Source: Nitrospirillum viridazoti CBAmc
GTDB lineage: Bacteria; Pseudomonadota; Alphaproteobacteria; Azospirillales; Azospirillaceae
DNA length: 64,000 bases
Assembly (NCBI RefSeq): GCF_000730165.1
Contig: NZ_CP022111.1
Span: forward strand, 124,001 to 188,000
Direction: 5' to 3'
The notes beneath the pieces were generated by a model. It did no database searches, was not told the DNA's origin, and saw only the letters and a list, made by a program, of their open reading frames with translations. The position numbers and the translations under genes were made by a program. The first letter of the stretch is position 1. Each line of letters starts with the position of its first letter. This document shows positions 17,953 through 26,480 of the stretch, piece after piece.

Positions 17953-20688
17953 TCATGGTCCGTTGCTCGTCGTCGCCGGCTTGTTGGGCGACAGGTTGAT
18001 GGTCTGGCCGGGCAGCGCCTCCAGCTTCAGCGTGCCCAGCGGGAACATGCCCTCAGCCTCGGCCGGCACCGTCACGGGGATGGGCTTGTGCGGGACGCCG
18101 GTCAGCTGCATCTGCCACTCGCCGGGGCGTACGCTCTCCACGCGGAAGCGGCCCTTGCGGTTGGTGAAGAACTGCACCTCCTGCCCGGCCTTGGGGTCCT
18201 TGGCGTTGGCGGCCTTAGCGCCCTTGCCGTCGGTGCGGTGCAGGACGCCGGCCGCCAGCGGCACGGGCTTGCCCTCCGGATCCAGCAGCACGCCGTCCAG
18301 CGACACGGTGGCGTCGGTGCCGATGGGCACCAGGGTGCCGGTGTGGTTGCCGGGAACGATGGCCGGGCGGTCGTTGCCGATGTCATAGCCCATGGGCGCG
18401 TCCGGCACGTCCAGCAGCAGCGGCCGCACCAGGTAGGCGGAGATGTTGGGCACCACCGGCGGGCCCAGCCAGTCGCTGGACGACAGGTAGTGGCCGGTGA
18501 CGGGATCGACGCCGATCTCCTCATCCGCGATGCGGGGATGGGGCACGACCAGGGCGAAGCTGTTGGTCACCGGCCGGGTGACACCGACATGGCCGTCGGC
18601 GAAGACCAGGCCGGTGGCGAAGTTCAGGGTGGTGCGCTCATCATTCTGCAGCGGTCCGTCCAGGGTGGACAGGCGCTGGCTGTAGTCATGGCGGACGGAG
18701 GCTTCGAACCGGTCCATGGTGTACCCGACGGAGCCGCTGGCCTGGTAGGTGCCGGTGGTGTTGGTCGCGTCCACGCCCAGGTTCCAGGAATTGGTGGGCC
18801 AGGGATCCTGGTAGCGCCAGTCCAGCTCCCGCTGGCGGCTGAGCGTGTCCATGGTGAAGCCGGCGGACTGGACGCCGTCACCGAAGGTGTAGCGGAAGGC
18901 GAGGTAGGCGCTGTTGTCCGCCTCGCGCGTCACGGTGTTGCGCGCCCGGCTGAAGGTCAGCTCCAGCGTGGCGTGGCGCCCGAAGCGGCGGCGGAAGCCC
19001 AGGTCGACCGAATAGCCGTCGATCTGGCTGTCGTCGCGCACCAGCTGGTAGCGGCCGCTGAGCGTCGCGGTCAGATCCTCGTCCAGCGGCTGGCCATAGC
19101 GGGCGGACAGGTCGTAGGACACGGTGTTGCGCGGGTCCAGGGTGCCCAGGCTGGCATAACCGCCGGACCGCCAGCTGCCTTGCGCCGTCAGGGTACGCTG
19201 CTGGTAGAATTGCTCGTCATTCGTATAGTTGCGGTAGGTCAGGTCCACCGACGCGCCGCGCGACGCGCCCAGGCTGGCGCCGGGGTTGATGCCGATGGTG
19301 CCCAGGCCGGTGACGAACAGCACCTCCGTGCCTATGACCTGCTGGCTTTTATCCGCCTGCAGGCTGGCGCCCAGGGTCAGGTCGTCGGTGATGCCCTGGC
19401 GGTGATAGGCGGAGAAGGTGGGGCGGCTGCGGTCATAGATCAGCCGGTCGGTGCCGGTGGTGTAGGGGATGCCCACCGTGTAGTTGAACTCCGACACCCC
19501 CTCGGCCAGCAGCTCGGAATCGAAGAAGAAGGGGAAGTCGATGGTGCGCGTCTGGCCATAGGCGTCGGTGATGCGCACCTGCACGTCGTTGGTGCCGGAC
19601 GTGCCGGGGAAGTCGGACAGGTTCACGGGGCCCGCATCTTCACGGAAGACGCGGGTGGGGCGGCCGTTCACCAGCACCTCCACCGTCGACGGCGAATCCA
19701 GGATGAAGTCGCGGCTGCCCGTGGGCTGGATGGCGCGATAGGGCTGCAGGGTGTAGTTGCGGGCGATGGACAGGCCGGTCAGGGGCCGGTTGGTCTGGAT
19801 GCCGGTGATGGAATAGTCCAGGTCGCCGGCCTGCAGGCGCACCGCGTCCTCGGGAAAGTCGCGGATCAGCCGGGTGGTGCCGCGCATGAAGTGGTGGCTG
19901 TACTGTTCCTGGTACTGCCCCTCCCATTCGAAGGACCAGCCGTCGATGTTGCCGCCGCCATCCAGCCCGATGTTCAGGGGCTGGCGGTAGTTGCCGCTGT
20001 CGGTGGCGGGTTGGGCCAGGAAGACCTGGGCGGTGCGCAGGTTGATGTAGGCGGCAGCATCCGCCGGCTCCAGCACCTGGTAGCCGCTGGCGGCGTTGGC
20101 ACGGTTCACCACCGTCAGGTTGCGCACGGCGCGCAGCTGCGGCGGCACCTTGACGGACAGGGTCAGCTCCTTGGGGTCCACCGTGATGGAAATGGCGGCC
20201 GCACCCGGGCCGCTCCTGGGGCCGCCGGCCGGCCCGCCCAGGCTCAGGGCGCTCAGCTTGGCATAGCCGTCGGGGCCGGCCTGGGCCACCAGGTCGCTGA
20301 GCGCCTTGGGCTGGACGAAGTCGCGCAGCAGCAGGGCCAGGCGGTTCAGGTCCACCTGGGTTTCCGCGGGGTCGGGTGCCACCTTGGCCGGCACCTGGCC
20401 GACCTCGCGCCCCTCCACCTTCACCGGCAGGTCCAGGGTGGTGGGCTTCTCCGCCTTCTTCTTCTTGCCGAAGGTCTTTTCGAACAGGGCTTCGGTGTTC
20501 TGGGCGGCGGGGGACGCACCGGCCGGGGCGGTCTGTGCATGCGCCACCCCAGACACGACCAGCGCCGACCCGACCAGGGCCGCCATCAGCGCGCAAACAA
20601 GCGCGCCCCGGCGCGGACGGCCGGGGCGGTCAAGGGAAAAGGCGCCGCCGAACAGGCGGTCACCGGTATTCAGGCGCGACAGGCGCAA
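17953..20688 (-). CDS. Fimbrial outer-membrane usher protein
   Basis: A 911-residue usher (FimD/CsuD-like) that forms the outer-membrane pore through which chaperone-bound subunits are assembled. The signal peptide ends near 'GVAHAQ' (about residue 52). An N-terminal periplasmic domain is followed by a long beta-barrel with usher landmarks: 'LNIGLDGGGNIDGWSFEWEGQYQE', 'RLQAGDLDYSITGIQTNRPLTGLSIARNY', 'FILDSPSTVEVLVNG' (plug region) and 'FPFFFDSELLAEGVSEFNYTVGIPY'. C-terminal domains end near 'GTLKLEALPGQTINL'. The start is TTG 20688 with GAGGA seven bases upstream. Length is close to archaic Csu-type ushers. The gene lies between chaperone and subunit genes. Confidence 0.92.
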   Translation of the reverse strand: MRLSRLNTGDRLFGGAFSLDRPGRPRRGALVCALMAALVGSALVVSGVAHAQTAPAGASPAAQNTEALFEKTFGKKKKAEKPTTLDLPVKVEGREVGQVPAKVAPDPAETQVDLNRLALLLRDFVQPKALSDLVAQAGPDGYAKLSALSLGGPAGGPRSGPGAAAISITVDPKELTLSVKVPPQLRAVRNLTVVNRANAASGYQVLEPADAAAYINLRTAQVFLAQPATDSGNYRQPLNIGLDGGGNIDGWSFEWEGQYQEQYSHHFMRGTTRLIRDFPEDAVRLQAGDLDYSITGIQTNRPLTGLSIARNYTLQPYRAIQPTGSRDFILDSPSTVEVLVNGRPTRVFREDAGPVNLSDFPGTSGTNDVQVRITDAYGQTRTIDFPFFFDSELLAEGVSEFNYTVGIPYTTGTDRLIYDRSRPTFSAYHRQGITDDLTLGASLQADKSQQVIGTEVLFVTGLGTIGINPGASLGASRGASVDLTYRNYTNDEQFYQQRTLTAQGSWRSGGYASLGTLDPRNTVSYDLSARYGQPLDEDLTATLSGRYQLVRDDSQIDGYSVDLGFRRRFGRHATLELTFSRARNTVTREADNSAYLAFRYTFGDGVQSAGFTMDTLSRQRELDWRYQDPWPTNSWNLGVDATNTTGTYQASGSVGYTMDRFEASVRHDYSQRLSTLDGPLQNDERTTLNFATGLVFADGHVGVTRPVTNSFALVVPHPRIADEEIGVDPVTGHYLSSSDWLGPPVVPNISAYLVRPLLLDVPDAPMGYDIGNDRPAIVPGNHTGTLVPIGTDATVSLDGVLLDPEGKPVPLAAGVLHRTDGKGAKAANAKDPKAGQEVQFFTNRKGRFRVESVRPGEWQMQLTGVPHKPIPVTVPAEAEGMFPLGTLKLEALPGQTINLSPNKPATTSNGP

Positions 20689-20724
20689 CGCCGTCCTCGT
20701 CTCAGGGTACTCGGGGGGAGAAGG

Positions 20725-21507
20725 TCAGGGCACCGACAGGGTCACCGTGGCGGGGCCCTGGGGCAGATCCGCCGGCCAGGGGATATGGAAATGGCGGGTG
20801 ACCCCGGCAAGGACGTTTTCACCGACCATACCCGTCAGCTGCTCCTTGCGCAGGGTGACGGTCTTGCCATTCACCTGGGCGGTCACCTCCAGGTCGCGCA
20901 TGACCTGGCGCGAGGTGCCGTCGTTGCGCACCACCACTTCCATGACGGTGCCGGTGGCCGGTGCCGTGGCCGGCTTGGGCCCGGCCGACACCACGGTCAG
21001 CTTGGGCTTGGCCCCTTCCGGCACGACATAGAGCGAGGCGACGTACTTCACCAGCAGCTTCACCTGCCCGCCCTGCACGGGCGTGCCGCCCAGGTCGATG
21101 GGCAGCTGTTCGGCCACCAGGCGAAAGGGCAGTTCCTTGGCCGGCTTGGGATCGCCCGACCATTGCACGCGGATGGACTGATTCTCGCCGGGCTGCAGGA
21201 TGATCTGCTCAGGCACGATGGCGAAGCTGTCCTCCGCGTCGGTCAGGACATCCTGGCCGTCCTGGTCCATGCCGCGCGCCATGACCTTGACGTCGATGGC
21301 CACGGGGTCCTTGCCGTCATTCTCCACCCGGAAGATCTGGGTGGCGCCGCGCCCGCTGGGCTCCATGTCCATTTCTATGGGGATCAGGCGGAACGAGGCC
21401 AGCGCGCCGGTGGACAGCAGCCCTGTGAACAGCATCAGGGCGCCCGCCAAGGTCGTGGCCAGGATCCGCGTGAAGCGGGAGAAACGGAACCGGTGAAGTG
21501 CCGACAT
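20725..21507 (-). CDS. Periplasmic fimbrial chaperone (PapD/CsuC-like)
   Basis: A 260-residue chaperone with an N-terminal signal sequence (MSALHRFRFSRFTRILATT..., cleavage near ALAS). The mature protein has the immunoglobulin-like chaperone pattern: 'FRLIPIEMDMEPSGRGATQIFRVEN' for the A1/G1 edge, 'SFAIVPEQIILQPGENQSIRVQW' for the conserved 'P..-L.PG..Q.iRv' strand, and 'LVAEQLPIDL'. It stabilises fimbrial subunits in the periplasm and hands them to the usher. It is the first gene of the minus-strand operon. The start at ATG 21507 lacks a clear ribosome site. Confidence 0.88.
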   Translation of the reverse strand: MSALHRFRFSRFTRILATTLAGALMLFTGLLSTGALASFRLIPIEMDMEPSGRGATQIFRVENDGKDPVAIDVKVMARGMDQDGQDVLTDAEDSFAIVPEQIILQPGENQSIRVQWSGDPKPAKELPFRLVAEQLPIDLGGTPVQGGQVKLLVKYVASLYVVPEGAKPKLTVVSAGPKPATAPATGTVMEVVVRNDGTSRQVMRDLEVTAQVNGKTVTLRKEQLTGMVGENVLAGVTRHFHIPWPADLPQGPATVTLSVP

Positions 21508-21776
21508 GGATGATCGCCCGACTCTTGTAGCGTTTTAGTACAGCGCGTGTGAATGCGGCCGCAGGTGTTAAATAACGGTATATGGGTCTACTTGAACGCC
21601 GCCCCCCGGCGTTTGCGGCCCCACCATACCCAGATGCGGACGGCGTTGCATCCGCTTCCGTGACACGTTTGCGCGAATTCCGAAAGTGTCGCGATTGGGG
21701 GTCGTCTAAATCTGGTCTCCGCCGGCGCCCTGGGGTAGACCAGGACATCGCCTTTCAACAACAGACCGGTTTCATC
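21508..21776. other. Divergent intergenic region, no gene recognised
   Basis: About 270 bases between the divergent chaperone gene and the 142-aa unknown. It contains an AT-richer patch at about 21565-21585 (GTTAAATAACGGTATAT), the likely place for promoters of the fimbrial operon on the minus strand. I could not define exact -35/-10 boxes. No RNA gene is seen. Confidence 0.4.
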
Positions 21777-22205
21777 ATGGCCACCCTGTTCGTCGCGCGC
21801 AGCGCCAACCTGTCGAAATGGGCGTCCGATGTCGGCCTGCCCAAGAACATCTTCAAGGTGGGCGTGGTCGAGGGCGGCGCCGATGCCGTGGCCGCGGCGC
21901 TGGCCGCCGGCTGGGCGGCGGAAAAGGACTGGACCCTGGTGAAGAAGGTCGAGGTCGGCGACTGGACGGAGGAAGAGGCACTGGAACGCCTGTCCGCCAA
22001 GGAGAAGCCCGTCGACCCCAACTACTACCCCCGCCTGAAGGGGGCTGCCGGCGTCTACAAGCTGACGCCCACCACCGTGGGCAACCACCTGATCGTGGCC
22101 CGCGCCATGGCCGGCAACGAAAGCCTGGACTTCAAGCTGAAGGTCGCCGACTACGCCAATTACCTGATCCAGTTTGCCCAACCGCCGAAGGCGGCGGGTG
22201 AGTGA
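21777..22205 (+). CDS. Conserved-looking soluble protein of unknown function
   Basis: A 142-residue protein starting at ATG 21777 (MATLFVARSANLSKWASDVGLP). I prefer this start because the preceding 65 codons of open frame lie in an AT-rich, promoter-like stretch. The protein is soluble, with alternating strands and helices: 'NIFKVGVVEGGADAVAAALAAGWAAEKDWTLVKKVEVGDWTEEEALERL' and 'DPNYYPRLKGAAGVYKLTPTTVGNHLIVARAMAG'. I recall similar Rhodospirillales hypotheticals but no function. A hairpin terminator follows, so it is probably monocistronic. Confidence 0.75.
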   Translation: MATLFVARSANLSKWASDVGLPKNIFKVGVVEGGADAVAAALAAGWAAEKDWTLVKKVEVGDWTEEEALERLSAKEKPVDPNYYPRLKGAAGVYKLTPTTVGNHLIVARAMAGNESLDFKLKVADYANYLIQFAQPPKAAGE

Positions 22206-22259
22206 CCAGCGCTTGGCACGTCGGCCCAGGCCAAGTGGGTTCAGGCCTTCATAGGGCAC

Positions 22260-22295
22260 CGGCCCGGTGGGGAAACCTGCCGGGCCGTTTGTTAT
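22260..22295 (+). terminator. Rho-independent terminator after the 142-aa unknown
   Basis: CGGCCCGG (22260-22267) pairs with CCGGGCCG (22280-22287) around a 12-base loop, followed by TTTGTTAT. It lies about 55 bases after the stop. Confidence 0.65.
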
Positions 22296-22325
22296 CCGGT
22301 GGGGGCGATTGACGCTCGAATATTA

Positions 22326-22341
22326 CCTGACTAAAGTCAGG
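22326..22341 (+). promoter_or_regulatory. Perfect palindrome overlapping the MarR-GNAT start: likely autoregulatory operator
   Basis: CCTGACT-AA-AGTCAGG: two perfect 7-base arms separated by two bases, ending four bases before the ATG of the MarR-GNAT gene. The right arm contains the AGG used as ribosome site. MarR-type repressors bind 14-20 bp palindromes of this kind near their own start. The link to this particular protein is inference. Confidence 0.6.
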
Positions 22342-22344
22342 GAT

Positions 22345-23241
22345 ATGGACGACGACCAACTCTCTCGCGTGCGCCGCTTCAACCGGGCGGTCACCCACCG
22401 CATCGGTGTGCTGGACGGCAACTACCTGGGCAGCGGCCGCCCGCTGGGAGAGGCCCGCCTGCTGTTCGAGATCGGCCGTGACGGTACGACGGTGCGCGAG
22501 CTGCGGGCCCGCCTGGGCCTGGACTCGGGTTATATCAGCCGGATGCTGCGGGCCTTCGAGGCGGAGGAGCTGACGACATCCACGCCCGACGCGCGGGACG
22601 CGCGGGTGCGGCGCGTGACCTTGACGCCCAAGGGCCGGCGGGAATGGGAGCTGCTGGACCAGCGCTCATGGAACCGGGCGGCAGCACTGCTGGAGCCGCT
22701 GGGCCCGTCGCAGCGCCAACGCTTGCTGGACGCGATGGCGGAGGTGGAACGGTTCCTGCGGGCGTCGGCGGTGGTGATCGAGCCCGCCGACCCTTTCAGC
22801 GACGAGGTCCAGGCCTGCCTCCAGGCATATTTCCAGGAGTTGGCGACGCGGTTCGACACCGGCTTCGATCCGGCGCGCAGCGCCCCGGCGGAGCCTGGCG
22901 AACTCGTGCCGCCCTCGGGCTGGTTCCTGCTCGCGCGGCTGGACGGCGCGGCCGTGGGCTGCGGGGCGCTTAAAATCAAAGGGGATGGCTACGGGGAAAT
23001 CAAGCGCATGTGGGTGGCGCCGTCCGTTCGCGGCCTGGGCGTCGCCCAGCGGCTGCTGCGGGCGCTGGAGGGTCGCGCGGTCGCCGCCGGCGTGGACGTC
23101 CTGCAACTGGACACCAATGGTACCCTTACCGAGGCGCGCAAGCTCTACGCCCGCAATGGCTATGGCGAGATTCCGCCGTACAACGACAATCCCTACGCCC
23201 AGCATTGGTTCGAGAAGCGGGGAATGCAGTCCGCCCGCTGA
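22345..23241 (+). CDS. MarR-family winged-helix regulator fused to a GNAT acetyltransferase
   Basis: A 298-residue two-domain protein. Residues about 1-140 form a MarR winged helix ('LGEARLLFEIGRDGTTVRELRARLGLDSGYISRMLRAFE' recognition helix, then wing 'DARDARVRRVTLTPKGRREW'). Residues about 155-298 form a GNAT domain with the acetyl-CoA loop 'IKRMWVAPSVRGLGVAQRLLRALE' and the C-terminal 'LDTNGTLTEARKLYARNGY'. Such fusions are common in proteobacteria and actinobacteria and link acetylation of a small molecule or protein to transcription control. The target is unknown. A perfect palindrome spans the translation start. It converges on the DsbA-like gene with a nine-base gap. Confidence 0.88.
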   Translation: MDDDQLSRVRRFNRAVTHRIGVLDGNYLGSGRPLGEARLLFEIGRDGTTVRELRARLGLDSGYISRMLRAFEAEELTTSTPDARDARVRRVTLTPKGRREWELLDQRSWNRAAALLEPLGPSQRQRLLDAMAEVERFLRASAVVIEPADPFSDEVQACLQAYFQELATRFDTGFDPARSAPAEPGELVPPSGWFLLARLDGAAVGCGALKIKGDGYGEIKRMWVAPSVRGLGVAQRLLRALEGRAVAAGVDVLQLDTNGTLTEARKLYARNGYGEIPPYNDNPYAQHWFEKRGMQSAR

Positions 23242-23250
23242 CCCGGCCGG

Positions 23251-23913
23251 TCAGGACGCGGCGATCTTCTTCAGGGCATTCTCATAGGCGTCGGGCGGCT
23301 GGCCGCCGGAGATGAGGTAGCGGCCGTTGACGATCACGGCGGGCACCGACTGGATGCCGCGTGACAGCCACAGCTGTTCCGCCTCGCGCACCTCGGCGGC
23401 ATAGCGGTCTCCGGCCAGGAGAACGCGGGCCTCCTCCACATCCAGGCCGGCCTGGGCTGCGGCTGTCAGCAGCACCCCGGTGTCTGACGGATCCTCCCCC
23501 CGGGTGAAGTAGGCCTCGAACAGGGCCAGCTTCAGCGCCAGTTGGCGCTCGGACTCCTGGGTTTCGGCCCAGTGCAGCAGGCGGTGGGCGTCGAAGGTGT
23601 TATAGATGCGGCGCTTGCCGCCATTGGCGCCGGTGGCCGACATGGTGAAGCCGACGGCCGCCGCGCGGGCGCGGATCATCTCCCGCGTCTGGGCCATCTG
23701 GTCGAGGGTGGAGCCGTACTTCTGGCTGATGTGCTCGTCCAGGTCTTGGCCCACCGCCCCCATCTGGGGGTTCAGCTCGAACGGCTGGAAGTGGATGTCG
23801 GCCTCAACCTCCCCCTCCAGCCGCGCCAGCGCCGTTTGCAGGCCCTTCAGCCCGATGACGCACCAGGGGCAGGAAACGTCGGAGACGAAGTCGATGCTGA
23901 GACGCTTGGACAT
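23251..23913 (-). CDS. DsbA-family oxidoreductase, FrnE-like
   Basis: A 220-residue thioredoxin-fold protein with an inserted helical domain. The active site CPWC is at 15-18 in 'FVSDVSCPWCVIG'. The cis-proline loop is 'GIQSVPAVIVNGRYLISGGQPPD'. The family's FxxxxNAHRL-type motif appears as 'YNTFDAHRLLHWAE'. There is no signal peptide from ATG 23913, so it is probably cytosolic, like FrnE proteins linked to redox stress or polyketide pathways. The track extending to 23961 adds 16 Cys/Pro-rich residues that are not family-like. The substrate is unknown. Confidence 0.87.
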   Translation of the reverse strand: MSKRLSIDFVSDVSCPWCVIGLKGLQTALARLEGEVEADIHFQPFELNPQMGAVGQDLDEHISQKYGSTLDQMAQTREMIRARAAAVGFTMSATGANGGKRRIYNTFDAHRLLHWAETQESERQLALKLALFEAYFTRGEDPSDTGVLLTAAAQAGLDVEEARVLLAGDRYAAEVREAEQLWLSRGIQSVPAVIVNGRYLISGGQPPDAYENALKKIAAS

Positions 23914-24152
23914 GGGGCACGGGCTTTCCGGCAGACAGGGGCTGAGGCAGGCACCGTGCATCAGTCAAAGGCGCCATGCCGTGGCCCCCATCACAGCGGG
24001 ACATGTCGGCGGCACGAGGCTTTGACGTGTGCCGCTATAGGACGCGACCGCGTCCGCCGGAGCTTTCTGGGGAGCGTGAGCGGACTGGAAAGCGAGGACA
24101 AGCCAAGCGGGCGGAGGCCCGCGCCCGGCGCTTGAGGGAACAAAAGACAACC

Positions 24153-25175
24153 CTAATACACCAGCTCGTCGTCACCCTTGCCGGAGGCGATGACGATTTC
24201 GCCGCGGGCGGCCATGTCCTTGGCCAGCTGCACCATGTACATCTGTGCCTCGTCCACGTCGCGCAGGCGCACCGGGCCCATGGCGGCCATGTCCTCGCGC
24301 ATGATCTTGGCGGCGCGCTCGGACATGTTGGTGAAGAACAGGTCCTTCAGCGTTTCCGAGGCGCCCTTCAGCGCGGTTGCCAGCTTGGCCTTGTCGACGG
24401 AGCGCAGCAGCGACTGCACGCCCGACGGGTCCAGCTTGCCCAGATCCTCGAAGGTGAACATCAGGGCCCGGATGCGCTCCGCACTGTCGCGGTTGCGTTC
24501 CTCCAGTGCTGCGATGAAGCGGCTTTCCGTGCTGCGGTCCAGGCTATTGAAAATTTCCGCCATCATCTCGTGCGCGTCGCGGCGGTTGGTGCGCGCCAGG
24601 TTGGACATGAACTCGGTGCGCAGCGTGCGCTCGATGTCGTCCACCACTTCCTTCTGCACCGATTCCATGCGCAGCATGCGCATGATGACTTCCATGGCGA
24701 AGCTTTCGGGCAGCAGCTGCAGCACGCGGCCGGCGTGGTCGGCCTTGATCTTGGTCAGGATGACGGCGACGGTCTGCGGGTATTCGTTCTTCAGGTAGTT
24801 GGCCAGCACCTGCTCGTTCACGTTGGCCAGCTTGTCCCACATGGTGCGACCCGCGGGACCGCGGATCTCTTCCATGATGGTATCGACCTTCTCCTTGGGC
24901 AGAACCTTCATCAGCAGGCGTTCGGTGCTGTCGAAGGTACCGACCAGGGAGCCGGTGGAACTGATCTGCTCCGCGAACTCGACGAACAGGCGCTCCACGA
25001 TGTTGGAACTGACCGAGCCCAGGTTGGCCATGGTCTGGGACAGTTCCTTGATCTCGTCTTCCGCCATCAGGGCGAACAGGCGGCTGGCATGCTCCTCGCC
25101 CAGCGCCAGCATCAGCACGGCGGCCTTTTCCGGCCCCGTCAGACCCCGGTAATCTTCACGTACCCGGATCGCCAT
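24153..25175 (-). CDS. fliG: Flagellar motor switch protein FliG
   Basis: A 340-residue FliG, the rotor protein that couples the stator to the C ring. The N-terminal domain starts '[29 protein letters not shown]'. The middle domain contains 'EHPQT'-type '[14 protein letters not shown]' (normally EHPQTIA) and '[12 protein letters not shown]'. The C-terminal torque domain has '[34 protein letters not shown]' and '[32 protein letters not shown]', including the conserved charged residues facing MotA. Length is normal. ATG 25175 has AGGAG ten bases upstream. No other flagellar structural gene is in the window. Confidence 0.96.
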   Translation of the reverse strand: MAIRVREDYRGLTGPEKAAVLMLALGEEHASRLFALMAEDEIKELSQTMANLGSVSSNIVERLFVEFAEQISSTGSLVGTFDSTERLLMKVLPKEKVDTIMEEIRGPAGRTMWDKLANVNEQVLANYLKNEYPQTVAVILTKIKADHAGRVLQLLPESFAMEVIMRMLRMESVQKEVVDDIERTLRTEFMSNLARTNRRDAHEMMAEIFNSLDRSTESRFIAALEERNRDSAERIRALMFTFEDLGKLDPSGVQSLLRSVDKAKLATALKGASETLKDLFFTNMSERAAKIMREDMAAMGPVRLRDVDEAQMYMVQLAKDMAARGEIVIASGKGDDELVY

Positions 25176-25231
25176 GTATCGTCGTCTCCTGTCCGGCGGG
25201 ATGGTGCCGCCGGATTGTTCCGAAAGGGCCG

Positions 25232-25247
25232 GGCTTTAGTCATGCCA
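25232..25247 (-). promoter_or_regulatory. Candidate sigma-54 (-24/-12) promoter of fliG
   Basis: On the minus strand the sequence TGGCATG-ACTA-AAGCC has the invariant GG and GC at the correct 10-base spacing and six of seven -24 bases of the consensus TGGCACG. The -12 half is AAGC rather than TTGC. It lies about 57 bases before the fliG ATG. Class II flagellar genes of alphaproteobacteria are often sigma-54-dependent, which supports the call. Confidence 0.4.
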
Positions 25248-25397
25248 CGGTCCCTGAACCACTAGGGAAAGTACACCCGGCCCCGGCGGCAGGATAGAAT
25301 TTTTGTCGCAAGCGGGTCCGGCCGGGACTCCCCCGTATAAGGGGTGTGGAACCGGGGCCTTCCAGGGCCGTTTCCTCGGCAATTCGGGAGTAGGACG

Positions 25398-25913
25398 ATG
25401 ACCAAGCGGTACGTGCAGATATGGGCGGTGATGGCTTTGGCCCTGGCGGGCTGCCAGTCCGCCCCGCCGGACGCGGCCTCCAAGAACGGCCCCGCCGGGG
25501 GTGCCGTGGCCCAGGCGAACGAGGCGCCCGGCGCCAAGCCTATGGCGGCGCAGCCGGCCTGCTTCTTCACCCGTGACATCGATGGCTGGAACAGCATCGA
25601 CCCCTACACGGTGCGCATCCGTGTGGGCGTCAACAAGCGCTATGACCTGAAGCTGTTCATGCCGCAGCCCGACCTGTCCACCCGCCTGCAGTTGGCCATC
25701 GTGACCAAACCGGGCGGGTCGGATTGGGTCTGTTCCCCCATGGATATCGAGATCATCGGCGAGCCCCTGCACCTGCGCGTGCCGGTGCGGGAGATCATCG
25801 CCGTGCCGCCGGACCCGAAGGGCAAGGGCGGGGACCATGACAGGGATGGGGATGGTGCGGCCAAGGACGCGGCACCCCAGGATGCCCCGAAGCCGGGAAC
25901 GACCGGCGCCTGA
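25398..25913 (+). CDS. Lipoprotein of the DUF6491-like family
   Basis: A 171-residue predicted lipoprotein. The lipobox LAGC ends the signal peptide at about residues 15-18 (MTKRYVQIWAVMALALAGCQS). The mature part has 'ACFFTRDIDGWNSIDPYTVRIRVGVNKRYDLKLFMPQPDL', which fits the DUF6491 pattern of a cysteine, a 'vdd.tv' strand and a 'y.l.l....dl' strand. It then has 'DWVCSPMDIEII', so two cysteines may form a disulfide. The C-terminal 35 residues are low complexity (Lys, Asp, Pro). The start is chosen by GGGAG nine bases upstream. Function is unknown. Confidence 0.75.
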   Translation: MTKRYVQIWAVMALALAGCQSAPPDAASKNGPAGGAVAQANEAPGAKPMAAQPACFFTRDIDGWNSIDPYTVRIRVGVNKRYDLKLFMPQPDLSTRLQLAIVTKPGGSDWVCSPMDIEIIGEPLHLRVPVREIIAVPPDPKGKGGDHDRDGDGAAKDAAPQDAPKPGTTGA

Positions 25914-25924
25914 GGCCGAAGACA

Positions 25925-25955
25925 GCGGGGCCACGGGCATGACGCCCGGCCCCGC
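25925..25955. terminator. Hairpin between convergent genes
   Basis: GCGGGGCC-A-CGGGC (25925-25938) pairs with GCCCGGCCCCGC (25944-25955) around ATGAC, giving about 12 pairs with a two-base bulge. It lies between the lipoprotein gene and the convergent 120-aa gene and may terminate both. There is no long T tract. Confidence 0.5.
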
Positions 25956-25968
25956 GGGTCCTTGACGT

Positions 25969-26331
25969 TTACTCTTCGCTGTCGCCGTCGGCGGCCGAAC
26001 CCGGCGCGGCGCGGCGGCGCGGGGGGAAGCGGTCGCCCCCGGCCGGGCCGCCATGGCTGCGCGGCGGCGCCTCGGCCCGCTGCGCGGCGGCGCCGTCGAT
26101 GGAACCGGTCCAGCCGGACGACCGCGGACGCGCACTGCGCTCCTCGGCGGCGGCGATGGTGCCTTCCAATTCGCGGATACGCTCCTTCAGGGGGGCGATC
26201 ATCGGGCTGCTGCGATTGCGGGCCAGATATTGTTCCAGGTCGCCCTTCAGGCGCTGTAACTGATTGCGCAAGGTCGCCAGGTCCGTTTTCGGCTTGGCGG
26301 AGCGGAAAACCCGTTCCTCGTGTCTGGTCAC
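25969..26331 (-). CDS. Small coiled-coil protein with disordered tail, unknown function
   Basis: A 120-residue protein. It starts at GTG 26331, with GGAGG seven bases upstream. Residues about 15-65 are heptad-rich ('TDLATLRNQLQRLKGDLEQYLARN' and 'MIAPLKERIRELEGTIAAAEER'), which suggests a coiled coil. The remaining 55 residues are rich in Arg, Pro, Gly and Ser and probably unstructured. There is no signal peptide and no family is recognised. It is convergent with the lipoprotein gene. Confidence 0.6.
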   Translation of the reverse strand: MTRHEERVFRSAKPKTDLATLRNQLQRLKGDLEQYLARNRSSPMIAPLKERIRELEGTIAAAEERSARPRSSGWTGSIDGAAAQRAEAPPRSHGGPAGGDRFPPRRRAAPGSAADGDSEE

Positions 26332-26480
26332 ACCCGTCCTCCATTCGCGCCGGCGTCAACTGTCGGCGGCTGGTCTGCCCCCCAGATATAGCAGCGACGG
26401 GCGTTTCATGAAACCCGGCGCGATGGGGGAGGGGTGACGCCGTTCTTATCGGGGTAGTCCCGCTCCTGGGACAGTGATCG

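Noticed and set aside
18088-21513. 1141-codon open frame on the + strand opposite usher and chaperone
   Set aside because: The translation is Gly/Gln/His/Val-rich without domains, while the minus strand encodes clear chaperone and usher proteins. It is a codon-bias artefact.
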